Positions 18,149-25,924 of a stretch of 64,000 nucleotides of DNA are shown one piece after another. How positions within the stretch are numbered: position 1 is the first letter of the stretch; every line of letters starts with the position of its first letter. The notes under the pieces are model-generated. The model made no database searches and was not told where the DNA came from. It saw nothing but the letters and a program-made list of their open reading frames with translations. The DNA lies in assembly GCF_025996515.1 (NCBI RefSeq), contig NZ_BLRH01000034.1:372001-436000 (forward strand), read 5' to 3'. Both the position numbers and the translations under genes were made by a program. Origin of the DNA: Rhizohabitans arisaemae. GTDB taxonomy: Bacteria > Actinomycetota > Actinomycetes > Streptosporangiales > Streptosporangiaceae.

Positions 18149-18940
18149 ATGACCGACAAGCAGATTCTCGTACTCGGCGGAACCGGAAAGACCGGCCGCC
18201 GTATCGTTTCCCGCCTGCGCGACCTGGGCCACCCGGTGCGGGCCGCCTCCCGGAACGGGGAGACGCGTTTCGACTGGGACGACCCCGGCACCTGGCCGGC
18301 GGCGCTGGACGGCGTCTCGGCCCTCTACCTGATGGCCCCGCCCCTCAGCGCCGACCCGACCGAGGAGATCGACCGGCTGCTCCGCGGTTTCACCGGCCGC
18401 GTGGTCCTGCTGTCGGCGCGGGGAATGGCCTGGCATCCGGCCGAGGACGCGGTGCGGAACCGGGCCCGGGAGTGGACGATCCTGCGGCCCACCTGGTTCG
18501 CGCAGAACTTCAGCGAGGACCTGTTCGCCCCGGGCGTCGAGGCGGGGGAGATCGCCCTGCCCACCCGGGAGGGGCGTGAGCCGTTCATCGACGCCGAGGA
18601 CATCGCCGACGTGGCGGTCGCCGCGCTCACCGCCGACGGGCACGACGGCCAGACCTACGACCTTTCCGGCCCGGAGGCGATCTCGATGCGCACCGCCGTC
18701 GAGATGATCGCCGAGGCGACCGGGAAGCCGATCCGCTACCTGCACATCGAACTCGCCGACTTCCGGGAACAGCTCATCGGGCACGGGTTCCCCGGCGAGC
18801 TCGCCACGGTGCTCACGGCGACGCTGGAGGACATCGCCGAGGGCCGCAGCGAGTACATCAGCGACGGGGTGAAGCGGGCCCTCGGCCGGGAACCGCGTTC
18901 CTTCGCCGACTACGTCGCGGCCACCTGGCCCAGCCGGTAG
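18149..18940 (+). CDS. NmrA/NAD(P)H-binding family oxidoreductase
   Basis: A 263-residue atypical short-chain dehydrogenase. The N-terminal ILVLGGTGKTGRRIVSRL has the GGTGxTG nucleotide-binding motif of NmrA-like proteins; the usual Tyr-x3-Lys catalytic pair of classical SDRs is not apparent. Sequences such as ILRPTWFAQNFSEDLF and FIDAEDIADVAVAALT are typical of the quinone-oxidoreductase/NmrA group. It is expected to be a cytosolic NADPH-dependent reductase or redox sensor. The frame is open far upstream, but the family start is ATG 18149. Confidence 0.85.
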   Translation: MTDKQILVLGGTGKTGRRIVSRLRDLGHPVRAASRNGETRFDWDDPGTWPAALDGVSALYLMAPPLSADPTEEIDRLLRGFTGRVVLLSARGMAWHPAEDAVRNRAREWTILRPTWFAQNFSEDLFAPGVEAGEIALPTREGREPFIDAEDIADVAVAALTADGHDGQTYDLSGPEAISMRTAVEMIAEATGKPIRYLHIELADFREQLIGHGFPGELATVLTATLEDIAEGRSEYISDGVKRALGREPRSFADYVAATWPSR

Positions 18941-18997
18941 GCATCGCCCGCTCCTGCGGCACGGTGATTTCCGGCATCGCCGACGTAAGATCGGGAT

Positions 18998-19438
18998 ATG
19001 CCTAATCTGGGTCCGGTAGAGCTGATCTTGTGGCTCGGCGTGGTGGGCCTCCCCGTAGCGATCGTCTTGGGGGTTGTCATGATCTTCCGGCGGAGGGTCG
19101 TCAAGCAGTCCATTCCGGTGGCAGGGTCTCCGCCCGCCGTGCCGGGGGCGGATTTCGAGACGCGCGCGATGGCCCTCATCCAAAACGGGAAGAAGATCCA
19201 GGCCATCAAACTGATCCGGGAGGAGACCGGGCTCGGCCTCAAGCAGGCCAAGCACGTGGCCGACCAGATGGAGGCCGGGCGCTACGTCCCGCCTCGCCGG
19301 GCCGTGGCCGTGCCCGACCTCGCCACCCGGGTACGCGAGCTCACGGCCGCAGGCCGTACCGAACAGGCGATCCACCTGATCCGCGGCGAGACCGGCATGG
19401 GCCAGGACGAGGCCGAACACTTCATCCAGGCCCTGTAG
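18998..19438 (+). CDS. Membrane-anchored protein with two ribosomal L7/L12 C-terminal-like modules
   Basis: A 146-residue protein. Residues 8-30 form one transmembrane helix (LVELILWLG region to VVMIF), followed by a basic stop and a short linker. Residues about 53-93 read IQAIKLIREETGLGLKQAKH, which closely follows the ribosomal protein bL12 C-terminal pattern KIxVIKxVRExTGLGLKEAK. A second, more diverged copy, AIHLIRGETGMGQDEAEHFI, occupies 107-146. In bL12 this domain binds translation factors. The full bL12 N-terminal dimerisation domain is absent, so this is not the ribosomal protein. The module also occurs in some small membrane proteins; its role there is unknown. A strong hairpin follows the stop. 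Confidence 0.8.
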   Translation: MPNLGPVELILWLGVVGLPVAIVLGVVMIFRRRVVKQSIPVAGSPPAVPGADFETRAMALIQNGKKIQAIKLIREETGLGLKQAKHVADQMEAGRYVPPRRAVAVPDLATRVRELTAAGRTEQAIHLIRGETGMGQDEAEHFIQAL

Positions 19439-19452
19439 CCGAAACCGAGCGG

Positions 19453-19482
19453 GGTACGGCCTGCGGCAGCGCAGGCCGTACC
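19453..19482 (+). terminator. Intrinsic-type terminator hairpin
   Basis: Perfect 12-bp stem, GGTACGGCCTGC and GCAGGCCGTACC, with a 6-base loop, 14 bases after the stop of the L7/L12-like gene. There is no T tract, as is common for terminators of high-GC actinomycetes. It would also stop transcription coming from the opposite side. Confidence 0.75.
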
Positions 19483-19544
19483 GGGCCCGGAACGCACCGG
19501 CGGGCTCGGCGGCGTCCGGCGTCTCGGTCGCCTCCCGTGGTCCG

Positions 19545-20290
19545 AACCGGTCGTGCCGACGGTGCGGCGGGGCCGGGGGCCCACCGGTTCGCCCGGCCCG
19601 CCGACCGCATGAACTGCGGGACCGGCAGCCCCCGCACCGGCGTCGCGTCCCCACCGTGCAGCACCCGTTCGTCGGCCGGGCCGAACGACACCGTAGGGAA
19701 ACGGCAGGCCCAGAAACAGCAGGAACACCGTCACCGCGATCGCCACCGGGCGGCGTATCACCCCGAGCGCCGGCCGCCGCCGGGCCCGCCTCGGCACGTC
19801 GAACCGGTTCACCCGATGCCCGAGCAGCGCCGGCAGCGCGGGGAGCACCACCACCGCGATACCGCCGTAGGCGATCGAACCGAAGAAGTACAGGGGGAAC
19901 GCCGGCAGGGCCGACGGCGACAGCGCCACGGTGAGCGCCGAGAACACCTCCTCCGCCCGGCCGTCCGCACCGCCTCCGGCCCGTCCCGGAAACGGCCCAC
20001 GACGAACAGGCTGTCGTCGATGGCCGGACCCGGGCCCGGCGCGACGGTGACGTTCATCGCGAACACCGACACCTCGGTCACCTCCGACAGCGGCCGCAGC
20101 ACCGCCGTGGCGGACATCACCGAGATCAGCTCGACGAACGGCGGGAGCGGCGCCGCGACCGCGCTGCCGAACACCGGCACCAGGGTGACCGGGGCGACGA
20201 TCAGCTCGGCGCGGAGGAGGTCCTCGCCCGAGGTCTTCTCCACCGCCGGCTGCACCGGGGCCGTCCCGGCCACGCCGACGTCCAGCCGGG
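19545..20290 (-). pseudogene. MMPL family transporter, truncated and frameshifted
   Basis: Three consecutive minus-strand frames together give a central part of an MMPL (RND-type lipid/drug) exporter. From about 20282 to 19965 one frame reads SGEDLLRAELIVAPVTLVPV, then ATAVLRPLSEVTEVSVFAMN and IDDSLFVVGRFRDG, which matches the signature LGLGLAIDYSLFVVSRFRE. From about 19950 a second frame continues with FSALTVALSPSALPAFPLYF and IAYGGIAVVVLPALPALLGH. From about 19690 a third frame has SFGPADERVL. The N-terminal third and the C-terminal half are missing. Several normally hydrophobic positions have changed to proline or aspartate, as expected in a relic without selection. It lies next to a strong operator that may once have controlled it. 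Confidence 0.75.
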
Positions 20291-20366
20291 CGTCGGCTCT
20301 CGGGCACGGGCCCGCGTCCCCGGAAGTCTCGGTCTCCGCATGGGAACATCCGGCGGGAACAAAACG

Positions 20367-20395
20367 TCGTACAAAGTACATTGTACTTTGTACGA
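20367..20395. promoter_or_regulatory. 29-bp perfect inverted repeat (TetR-type operator)
   Basis: Fourteen-base arms TCGTACAAAGTACA and TGTACTTTGTACGA flank a single central base with no mismatch. The element sits between the decayed MMPL gene and the VOC gene, 26 bases before the TTG start of the latter. Such GTACAAAGTAC-type operators bind TetR-family repressors. No TetR gene is found next to it in this window. Confidence 0.8.
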
Positions 20396-20420
20396 AGATT
20401 TCCTACCGAGAGGGATTCTC

Positions 20421-20831
20421 TTGCGCATCACCGCTTCGGCAGTCTCGCTCAACGTCGACGACGTCCCGGCGTCCAGCGACTTCCTCACCCGCCACTTCGG
20501 ATTCACCGAGCAGATGTCCGCCGACGGCTTCTCCTCCCTGGCCAGGGAGGACTCGGGCATGAACGTGATCTTCCTGCGCCGAGGCCGGGAGTCCCTCCCC
20601 GCCGACCAGCGGGACGACCACGCCCAAGGCCTGATCCTCGCCTTCGTCGTCGACGACCTGGAAGGCGAGCTGGCCCGCCTGGAGGCCGAGGGCGTGGCGA
20701 TCACCATGCCCCTCACCGAGGAGCCGTGGGGGGAGCGCGCCTTCCAGGTGCGCGACCCGGGCGGGGTCATCGTGCAGCTCGTCGACTGGAACGGCCCGGT
20801 CGCCGAGGGCGTGGACCCGGCCGGCGCATGA
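20421..20831 (+). CDS. VOC family (glyoxalase/bleomycin-resistance fold) protein
   Basis: A 136-residue VOC protein with two beta-alpha-beta-beta-beta modules: ITASAVSLNVDDVPASSDFL opens the first and ILAFVVDDLEGELARLEAEG the second, ending in VRDPGGVIVQLVDW. The start is TTG 20421: GAGAGGGA lies 5 bases before it, and the family sequence begins exactly there, whereas in-frame ATG codons upstream fall inside the operator. Function could be metal-dependent isomerisation, dioxygenation or drug sequestration. The 29-bp operator directly upstream indicates tight repression by a TetR-type protein encoded elsewhere. Confidence 0.87.
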   Translation: MRITASAVSLNVDDVPASSDFLTRHFGFTEQMSADGFSSLAREDSGMNVIFLRRGRESLPADQRDDHAQGLILAFVVDDLEGELARLEAEGVAITMPLTEEPWGERAFQVRDPGGVIVQLVDWNGPVAEGVDPAGA

Positions 20832-20924
20832 CACCCGGCCGCACCCTGCCGTCCCGGCCGTGACGGCGAGCCGCCGCGTGGCGCGGACACCCCGCCACGC
20901 GGTGACGGGCCGACCCGGCGCCGG

Positions 20925-21110
20925 TCAGCCGGCCTGGAGCGGTTCGACGGCCAAGGCGTGCCGGAGGTGGTCGGCCTGCCGACCCGGCGGGGCACGCATC
21001 AACCGATGCCGTGAACCGGCAGCTGGAGCCTGCGCCGCTCCGATCGGACGACCTGCGGGCCAGGCCCGCAGGTCGGGCGGAAGGCCACGGCGCCGCCGGT
21101 GCACCTCGGC
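20925..21110 (-). pseudogene. Scar of a deleted FAD-linked oxidase copy
   Basis: On the minus strand this region starts with the last codons and stop of a gene identical in type to the FAD oxidase at 22.6-24.3 kb (RHALAVEPLQAG then stop, versus RHALAVEPPEAG). After about 38 bases the similarity jumps to sequence found upstream of that oxidase: 20962-21017 matches 24300-24357 almost base for base, including CATCAACCGATG. The sequences before the stop (from about 20840) also resemble those before 22614. So a second copy of this gene once stood here and its whole body was lost. Confidence 0.65.
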
Positions 21111-21250
21111 GACAAGCACCGGCGCCGACGAGTTCGCCCACCGCGCCGGGCCCGAACGGCGACGGCCTCACGCTCCGTGACCTCCGAACCGAATGATCAC
21201 GTTTTGCGGAAGGCTCGTGAAACACGCGCCTCACGCTCTAGGCTCCCGGC

Positions 21251-22456
21251 ATGCCGTCAAGGTTTCTGGTCATCGCGGTGGTGACGCTCACGCTGGCCAC
21301 GGGCTGCCGGGCAACCGAGCCGCCCCCGGAAAACCGGGCTTCCACGCCGACCGCGCCCTCCCGCGAGGCGATCGCGTTCCCCGCACCGGTGGAGATATCG
21401 CCGGGGCCGAACCGATGGACCCGGGTCCCGAAGGAGTTCGGGGAAGCGGGCGGGATGTGGAGCGTCGCGGCCACGGGGCCGAAGGACGTCTGGGTGGTGG
21501 GGACGGAGCACGCGGAGAACCCGGTCGTCTTGCGGTGGAACGGCCGACGGTGGGCCGAGGTCGTCCCCCGGGGGCCGAAATCCCCGCGGGTGGTCTCCGT
21601 CTCGCCGCGCGGCGATGTGTGGGTGTTCGGCGAGGACGCGCAGGCGTGGCGCTGGACCGGCCGCGGCTGGACTCACGTGAAGGGCCCGTCCGGGCGTCTG
21701 CTGGAAGCCGCGGTCGCGACGGCGCCCGACGAGTTTTGGATAACGGGAGCGCTCCGCGACGCAAGCCCCGACTATCAGGCCTTCCTCATGCGATGGAAGG
21801 CCGGGAAGTGGACGGACTACCAGCCGACTCCCGGCGGCAACAAGATCGAGGGGTTCAGCGCTCTGTCGCCGAACGACGTGTGGGCGGTGGGCGATTCCGC
21901 GATCATCCACTGGGACGGCACCACCTGGCACTCCCTGATCCCGGGCTACCCGGGGTATCCGGAAATCCGCGGGCATGATGTCAGGCCCGGCAGTCGACAG
22001 GTCACCTTCCTGTACGACATCGCGGCTGTGTCCCCCAGGGAGGTGTGGGTGGTGGGGGGCTTGGTGAGTTCGACCACATCCGGCGGTACGGAGTCCGATA
22101 ACTCCAACTCCGACAGAGGTGAACCCGTCGTGCTGCGCTGGGACGGGCGGCGGTGGACAGTGATGGACGTCCCGCGCAAAGACCACTCCCGTGATGATGT
22201 GTACCGCCACGATGCCTTCACCACGATCGCCGCCGACGGGCGCGGCGGTTTCTGGGTCGCCGCGCTCTTCGGCGGTTCGGAGCGGATTCTGCGCTACGAC
22301 GGGGGCTGGACGGACGAGGGAGCTCCCCCCGGCACCTCGTGGCCGGACGAAGTCGCCGACCTCGCGAAGGTTCCGGGAAGCGAACGGATGATCGCGGTGG
22401 GCAGCGAACCCGACTACGAAGAGGACAGCACAGGCTGGATCTGGATGCGCTCCTGA
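21251..22456 (+). CDS. Secreted lipoprotein with beta-propeller-like repeats
   Basis: A 401-residue protein with a lipoprotein signal: MPSRFLVIAVVTLTLATGC places the modified cysteine at residue 19. The mature part contains repeated blades with DVWVVG or DVWAVG followed by RWNGRRW, RWTGRGW, HWDGTTW or RWDGRRW, a pattern found in several actinobacterial surface proteins and suggestive of a beta-propeller. It would be anchored on the outer face of the membrane. No catalytic motif is visible. It lies alone between the FAD-oxidase scar and the intact oxidase. Confidence 0.8.
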   Translation: MPSRFLVIAVVTLTLATGCRATEPPPENRASTPTAPSREAIAFPAPVEISPGPNRWTRVPKEFGEAGGMWSVAATGPKDVWVVGTEHAENPVVLRWNGRRWAEVVPRGPKSPRVVSVSPRGDVWVFGEDAQAWRWTGRGWTHVKGPSGRLLEAAVATAPDEFWITGALRDASPDYQAFLMRWKAGKWTDYQPTPGGNKIEGFSALSPNDVWAVGDSAIIHWDGTTWHSLIPGYPGYPEIRGHDVRPGSRQVTFLYDIAAVSPREVWVVGGLVSSTTSGGTESDNSNSDRGEPVVLRWDGRRWTVMDVPRKDHSRDDVYRHDAFTTIAADGRGGFWVAALFGGSERILRYDGGWTDEGAPPGTSWPDEVADLAKVPGSERMIAVGSEPDYEEDSTGWIWMRS

Positions 22457-22613
22457 CCCGCCGTACACCTGCCTGGCGGGAGGCGACTCACCGGCTTACG
22501 GCCGGTCGGGGTGGCCCCGCGCCCGCCCGTGGAGACAGCGGGTCCGCAGCGGGACGGGTACGGCCGCGTCCTCCCGTCCCGGCGGTGGCGGCGACCGGCC
22601 GTCCCGGCGCCGG

Positions 22614-24278
22614 TCAGCCGGCCTCCGGCGGTTCGACGGCCAGGGCGTGCCGGAACACGCCGCGCGGGTCCCACCGGGCCTTCACCCGCTGAAGGCGTGG
22701 GTAGTTCTCCTTGTAGTAGAGCCGATGGGCGGACACCCCCGAGGTGTTCCACGCCGGGTCGGCCAGGTCGGCGTCCGGGTAGTTGATGTAGGAGCCGTCG
22801 CTGACCTCGCCGGGCACCGGCACGCCGCCGGTGTCGGCGTACACGTCGCGGTAGAAGCCGCGGATCCAGGCGAGGTTGGCCGCGTCGTCCTTCTCCTCAC
22901 CCCAGACGGTCTGGTAGACCGCCTTCATGACCACGTCCCGCTGGGCGATCGCGGTGGCCGCGGGCGCCACCGCGCCGACCTGGCCGCCGTAGCCGATGAG
23001 CGTGAGGCCGGCGTCCGCCCCGCCGGTGGAGTTCGTCAGGTTGCGGTGGACGGCCGCGAGCTGGGCCTGGGTGAACGAGCGACGCAGGTAGGCGGCCTTG
23101 ATCTTGTACCGCCGGTTGACCACGTCCCCCGCTTCGCCGCTGCCCGGCCAGGTCATCCGGTGCAACCACGGCATCGTCTGCCGGAACTCGGCCCCCGGGC
23201 CCAGGTCGAGGCCGGCGGTCACCGCGGCCACGAAGCCGGTCACCATGCCCTCGGCGCCGGGGATGTCCGCGTCGATCTGCGCGACCAGCATGACCGATCC
23301 GCCGGCGCGGTGCGACGCCTGGAGGATCCCGTACAGCCCGGCGTACGGCGAGCCGGGCGCGCTGTGGCGCTCGTGCCAGGTCCCGAAGTTGCGCAGCAGC
23401 CCGGTCAGCGACCGCTCGGTCAGCTCCTCCCAGGACCAGAAGACCACGTGCTGCAGCATCCGCCGCGGCGACCTGGGCAGCAGCCGGGACGGGTCGGTGC
23501 CGGCGGCGCCGGGCGTACGCAGCCAGTAGCGGGTGACCACGCCGAAGTTGCCGCCGCCCCCGCCGGTGTGCGCCCACCACAGGTCGCGGTGCGGGTCGTC
23601 CGGCTCGCGGGTGGCGACCACCGCGCGGGCGGTGCCGTGGCGGTCGACCACCACGACCTCCACCCCGTACAGGTGATCCACGACCGAACCGTGGAGCCGG
23701 GACAGCGCCCCGTACCCGCCGCCCGCGAAGTGCCCGCCGGCGCCCACTCCCGGGCAGCTGCCCCCGGGGACCGTCACGCCCCAGCCTTTGAACAGCGTCC
23801 GGTACACGTGGCCGAGGGTGGCTCCGGGCTGCACGGCGAACGCCCGCCGACCGGCGTCGTAGCCGACCGCGTCCATGGGGGAGAGGTCCAGCAGCACCCG
23901 TACCGCCGGATCGGCGGTGAAGTTCTCGAAGCAGTGCCCGCCGCTGCGCACCGCGACCCGCCGACCGGACCGCGCCGCCTCCGACACCGCGCGCACCACC
24001 TGATCGGTCGACCCGACCACGCGGATCTCCTCCGGCCGCCCGGCGAACCGGAAGTTGTTGCCACGCAGCAGATTGTCGTAGCGGAAGTCCCCGGGACGTA
24101 CCGTCACCGGTCCGAACCCCGCCGTCTCCGGCGCCCCCGACGCGGCGTCGGCACGCCACGGGTCGGCCGTCACGGCGATCGCCGCGATCGCCGCGGCACC
24201 CACCCCCGAGAGGATCCCGCGACGACTCACCGCCCCTCCGTCCGGCGGGCTCGTCGTCCCGTCGCGCACTTCTGCCAT
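22614..24278 (-). CDS. Tat-exported FAD-binding oxidoreductase (berberine-bridge-enzyme type)
   Basis: A 554-residue flavoprotein. Residues 18-45 form a twin-arginine signal (VSRRGILSG then an Ala-rich helix). The PCMH FAD-binding domain follows, with His115 in RSGGHCFENF and Cys175 in PGGSCPGVGAGGHFAGGGYG, the two residues that bind FAD bicovalently in this family. The C-terminus has the BBE segment with YINYPDADL and YKENYPRLQRVKARWDPRGVF. Enzymes of this kind oxidise alcohols, carbohydrates or secondary-metabolite rings with oxygen; the substrate is not known. It acts outside the cell. Remains of a second copy lie at 20.9-21.1 kb. Confidence 0.9.
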   Translation of the reverse strand: MAEVRDGTTSPPDGGAVSRRGILSGVGAAAIAAIAVTADPWRADAASGAPETAGFGPVTVRPGDFRYDNLLRGNNFRFAGRPEEIRVVGSTDQVVRAVSEAARSGRRVAVRSGGHCFENFTADPAVRVLLDLSPMDAVGYDAGRRAFAVQPGATLGHVYRTLFKGWGVTVPGGSCPGVGAGGHFAGGGYGALSRLHGSVVDHLYGVEVVVVDRHGTARAVVATREPDDPHRDLWWAHTGGGGGNFGVVTRYWLRTPGAAGTDPSRLLPRSPRRMLQHVVFWSWEELTERSLTGLLRNFGTWHERHSAPGSPYAGLYGILQASHRAGGSVMLVAQIDADIPGAEGMVTGFVAAVTAGLDLGPGAEFRQTMPWLHRMTWPGSGEAGDVVNRRYKIKAAYLRRSFTQAQLAAVHRNLTNSTGGADAGLTLIGYGGQVGAVAPAATAIAQRDVVMKAVYQTVWGEEKDDAANLAWIRGFYRDVYADTGGVPVPGEVSDGSYINYPDADLADPAWNTSGVSAHRLYYKENYPRLQRVKARWDPRGVFRHALAVEPPEAG

Positions 24279-24299
24279 ATGTTGTGCTCCTTTCCGACT

Positions 24300-24480
24300 G
24301 GAGGTGGTCAGCCTCCCAATCCGGCGGCACGGCGCACATCAACCGATGTCATGAACGGCGGGTGGAGCCTGCGCCCCACCGAACGGATGATCCGCCCCAC
24401 CGGACGGATGACCGGCGTACCGAACCCGCGGGTGGGGCCGAAGGCCACGACACCGCCGCCGGTGTCCCCTCGGCGACCAG
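24300..24480. repeat. Upstream flank duplicated at 20.96-21.11 kb
   Basis: The 58 bases after 24300, including GAGGTGGTCAGCCTCCC and CATCAACCGATG, recur at 20962-21017 with few changes. Weaker similarity continues through the GGCGACCAGCACCG segment near 24475. The direct repeat flanks the lipoprotein and the FAD oxidase and reflects an old duplication of the oxidase locus. It also contains a short tandem repeat, ACCGAACGGATGATCCGCCC then ACCGGACGGATGACCGGCG. Confidence 0.55.
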
Positions 24481-24590
24481 CACCGGGGTCCCGGCCGCCG
24501 TCGAGCACCGCGGCCGGCCAGGCTCTGCCCGTACCCGCCGACGATCAGGGCTACGTGCGCTCGGAGTGGGCGGGGAGGCGGACGACGACC

Positions 24591-24797
24591 TCAAGGGCGT
24601 GCGGCGTGGAGTCCTCCCGATAGCGCGGCGAGCGGCCGGTCACGGCCGAGCAGGGCGATGACGCGGTCGACGGCCGAGGCGTAGGCGCGGCGGGTGTTGG
24701 GGTTGGCCGTGCGCGAGGGGGCCGGGAAGGCGTCGGAGAATGCGGCGAGCGCAACGTGTCCGCCGCGCGGCGCGGCGACCTTCGGCGCCGCGCTCAT
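24591..24797 (-). pseudogene. Tyrosine integrase N-terminal fragment
   Basis: From ATG 24797 the frame reads VALAAFSDAFPAPSRTANPN, then TRRAYASAVDRVIALLGRD, the SAM-like core-binding domain of a tyrosine recombinase (NTRRAYxxxLxRFxxxLG). The match stops after about 60 residues at LAALSG, and no catalytic domain follows. It is the broken start of an integrase gene. It lies just upstream of the secreted-protein cluster, which has another integrase fragment on its other side. Confidence 0.55.
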
Positions 24798-24929
24798 GCC
24801 GGCCGCCGCGCGACGTCTGGGGTGACGTACCGGATAGCGTGCCGGGAGTCGCGCGGCGCCCGGCGGGTGGATCGCCTGCTCGCAGGACGGCCGTGATCGC
24901 TCATGTACATGAGCCGGCTGCGGCTTGGC

Positions 24930-24986
24930 TTACAGGCCGGTGATCTGGAGTGCGATGGTGCCGTCCTGGGCGGCAAGGCGTGCCAT
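24930..24986 (-). pseudogene. Internally deleted copy of the small secreted protein gene (18 codons left)
   Basis: An 18-codon frame, MARLAAQDGTIALQITGL, follows CACCACGAAGGG. The intact paralogue at 28005-28541 begins MTRLAA after the same CACCACGAAGGG leader and ends AQDGTIVLQITGL. The short frame therefore equals the first six and last twelve codons of that gene joined in frame, with about 160 codons missing. It may be only a deletion scar, though it still has a leader, start and stop and could be translated. Confidence 0.6.
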
Positions 24987-25042
24987 GGCATCCGGCCCTT
25001 CGTGGTGGCGGTGTAGGGGGCTGGGCGGGATCTATGAGGGTG

Positions 25043-25585
25043 TCAGGAGGTGATCTGCAGGCTGACCTGAGAGCCGAGGCCGGACAGGGTGCCCAAGCCG
25101 GCGGTGCACAGCAGGACCTCGGCCGAGGGGGCGGTGTTGACCTGGAGGAAGTTGCTGCCGGTGAACAGGCCGGAGGTGACGGTTCCGGTCAGGGTCAGCA
25201 CGATGGCCACGCCTGCGCTGACGGCGCTGTAGCTGCCGGTGGCGGTGGAGGACTGTCCGGTGTTCCAGTTGATCGTGAGGGTGAAGGTGCCGTTGGTGAG
25301 CAGGTCGGGGCAGCTTCGCGTCTGCGTCGAGACCGTGGTGCGGGTGCCGGAGGTCAGGCCGGGCTGGGTAGTGGAGACGCAGGAGCTGTACTGGTAGGTG
25401 GTGGTCACCGTCACCGACTGCGGTGTCGAGCTGAGCGGCGGGTTGTAGGTGACGATATTGCTGCTAGGCAGGGTGCAGGTGACTTCGGGCCCGCTGGCGG
25501 AGGCCGCGGTGGGCAGGGTGCCGCTGACGACCAGGGCGAGCAGGAGGGTGGAGAGCAGGGCGAGCGGGCGGCGCAGGCGGTGCAT
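25043..25585 (-). CDS. Small secreted protein, paralogue of the 28.6-kb gene
   Basis: A 180-residue protein with a Sec signal (MHRLRRPLALLSTLLLALVV, cleavage near ASA-SG about residue 31). The mature part is Ser/Thr-rich beta sequence with the segment TRSCPDLLTNGTFTLTINWN, then NTGQSSTATG and QVNTAPSAEVLLCTAGLGTL. The same order is found in the product of 28598-29146, and the cysteine pattern is shared. GGGAG precedes the ATG. Proteins like this recur in actinomycete genomes with no assigned function; an extracellular or wall location is expected. Confidence 0.75.
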   Translation of the reverse strand: MHRLRRPLALLSTLLLALVVSGTLPTAASASGPEVTCTLPSSNIVTYNPPLSSTPQSVTVTTTYQYSSCVSTTQPGLTSGTRTTVSTQTRSCPDLLTNGTFTLTINWNTGQSSTATGSYSAVSAGVAIVLTLTGTVTSGLFTGSNFLQVNTAPSAEVLLCTAGLGTLSGLGSQVSLQITS

Positions 25586-25767
25586 GGACAGCACTCCCTT
25601 TCGAATCGACCGGCCCATGGCAGGGCGTGGCGGGCGACGGTCAGGTCGGAGGTGACCGTCGCGATACGGGTGTGGTGGGCTGGAGGTGGGGTGCCGGGCG
25701 GTTGGCAATGGCGGGGGTGCCGCCGGTGCCCGGCCCGGGGTTCCCGGGCCGGGCACCGGCGGCGGGG

Positions 25768-25836
25768 TTAGAACAGGCCCATGATCTGGAAGGCGATGGT
25801 GCCGCCGCGGGCGCACCGGAGGCTGAGGGAGGCCAT
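25768..25836 (-). CDS. Possible 22-residue peptide
   Basis: A short frame, MASLSLRCARGGTIAFQIMG plus LF, with an excellent ribosome-binding site (AAGGAG, 5 bases before the ATG). Its ending GTIAFQIMGL resembles GTIVLQITGL and GTIALQITGL at the ends of the secreted paralogue and of the deletion remnant at 24.9 kb. It may therefore be another collapsed copy. The strong ribosome-binding site makes translation plausible, but nothing else supports a function. Confidence 0.35.
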   Translation of the reverse strand: MASLSLRCARGGTIAFQIMGLF

Positions 25837-25924
25837 CGTGGCTCCTTCGACATCGTGGGTTCTTTGAGCCGGGCTACCGGTAAGCCCGGGGAGGATGTTG
25901 CCCGGGGGCGGGCGCGGGTGTGGG

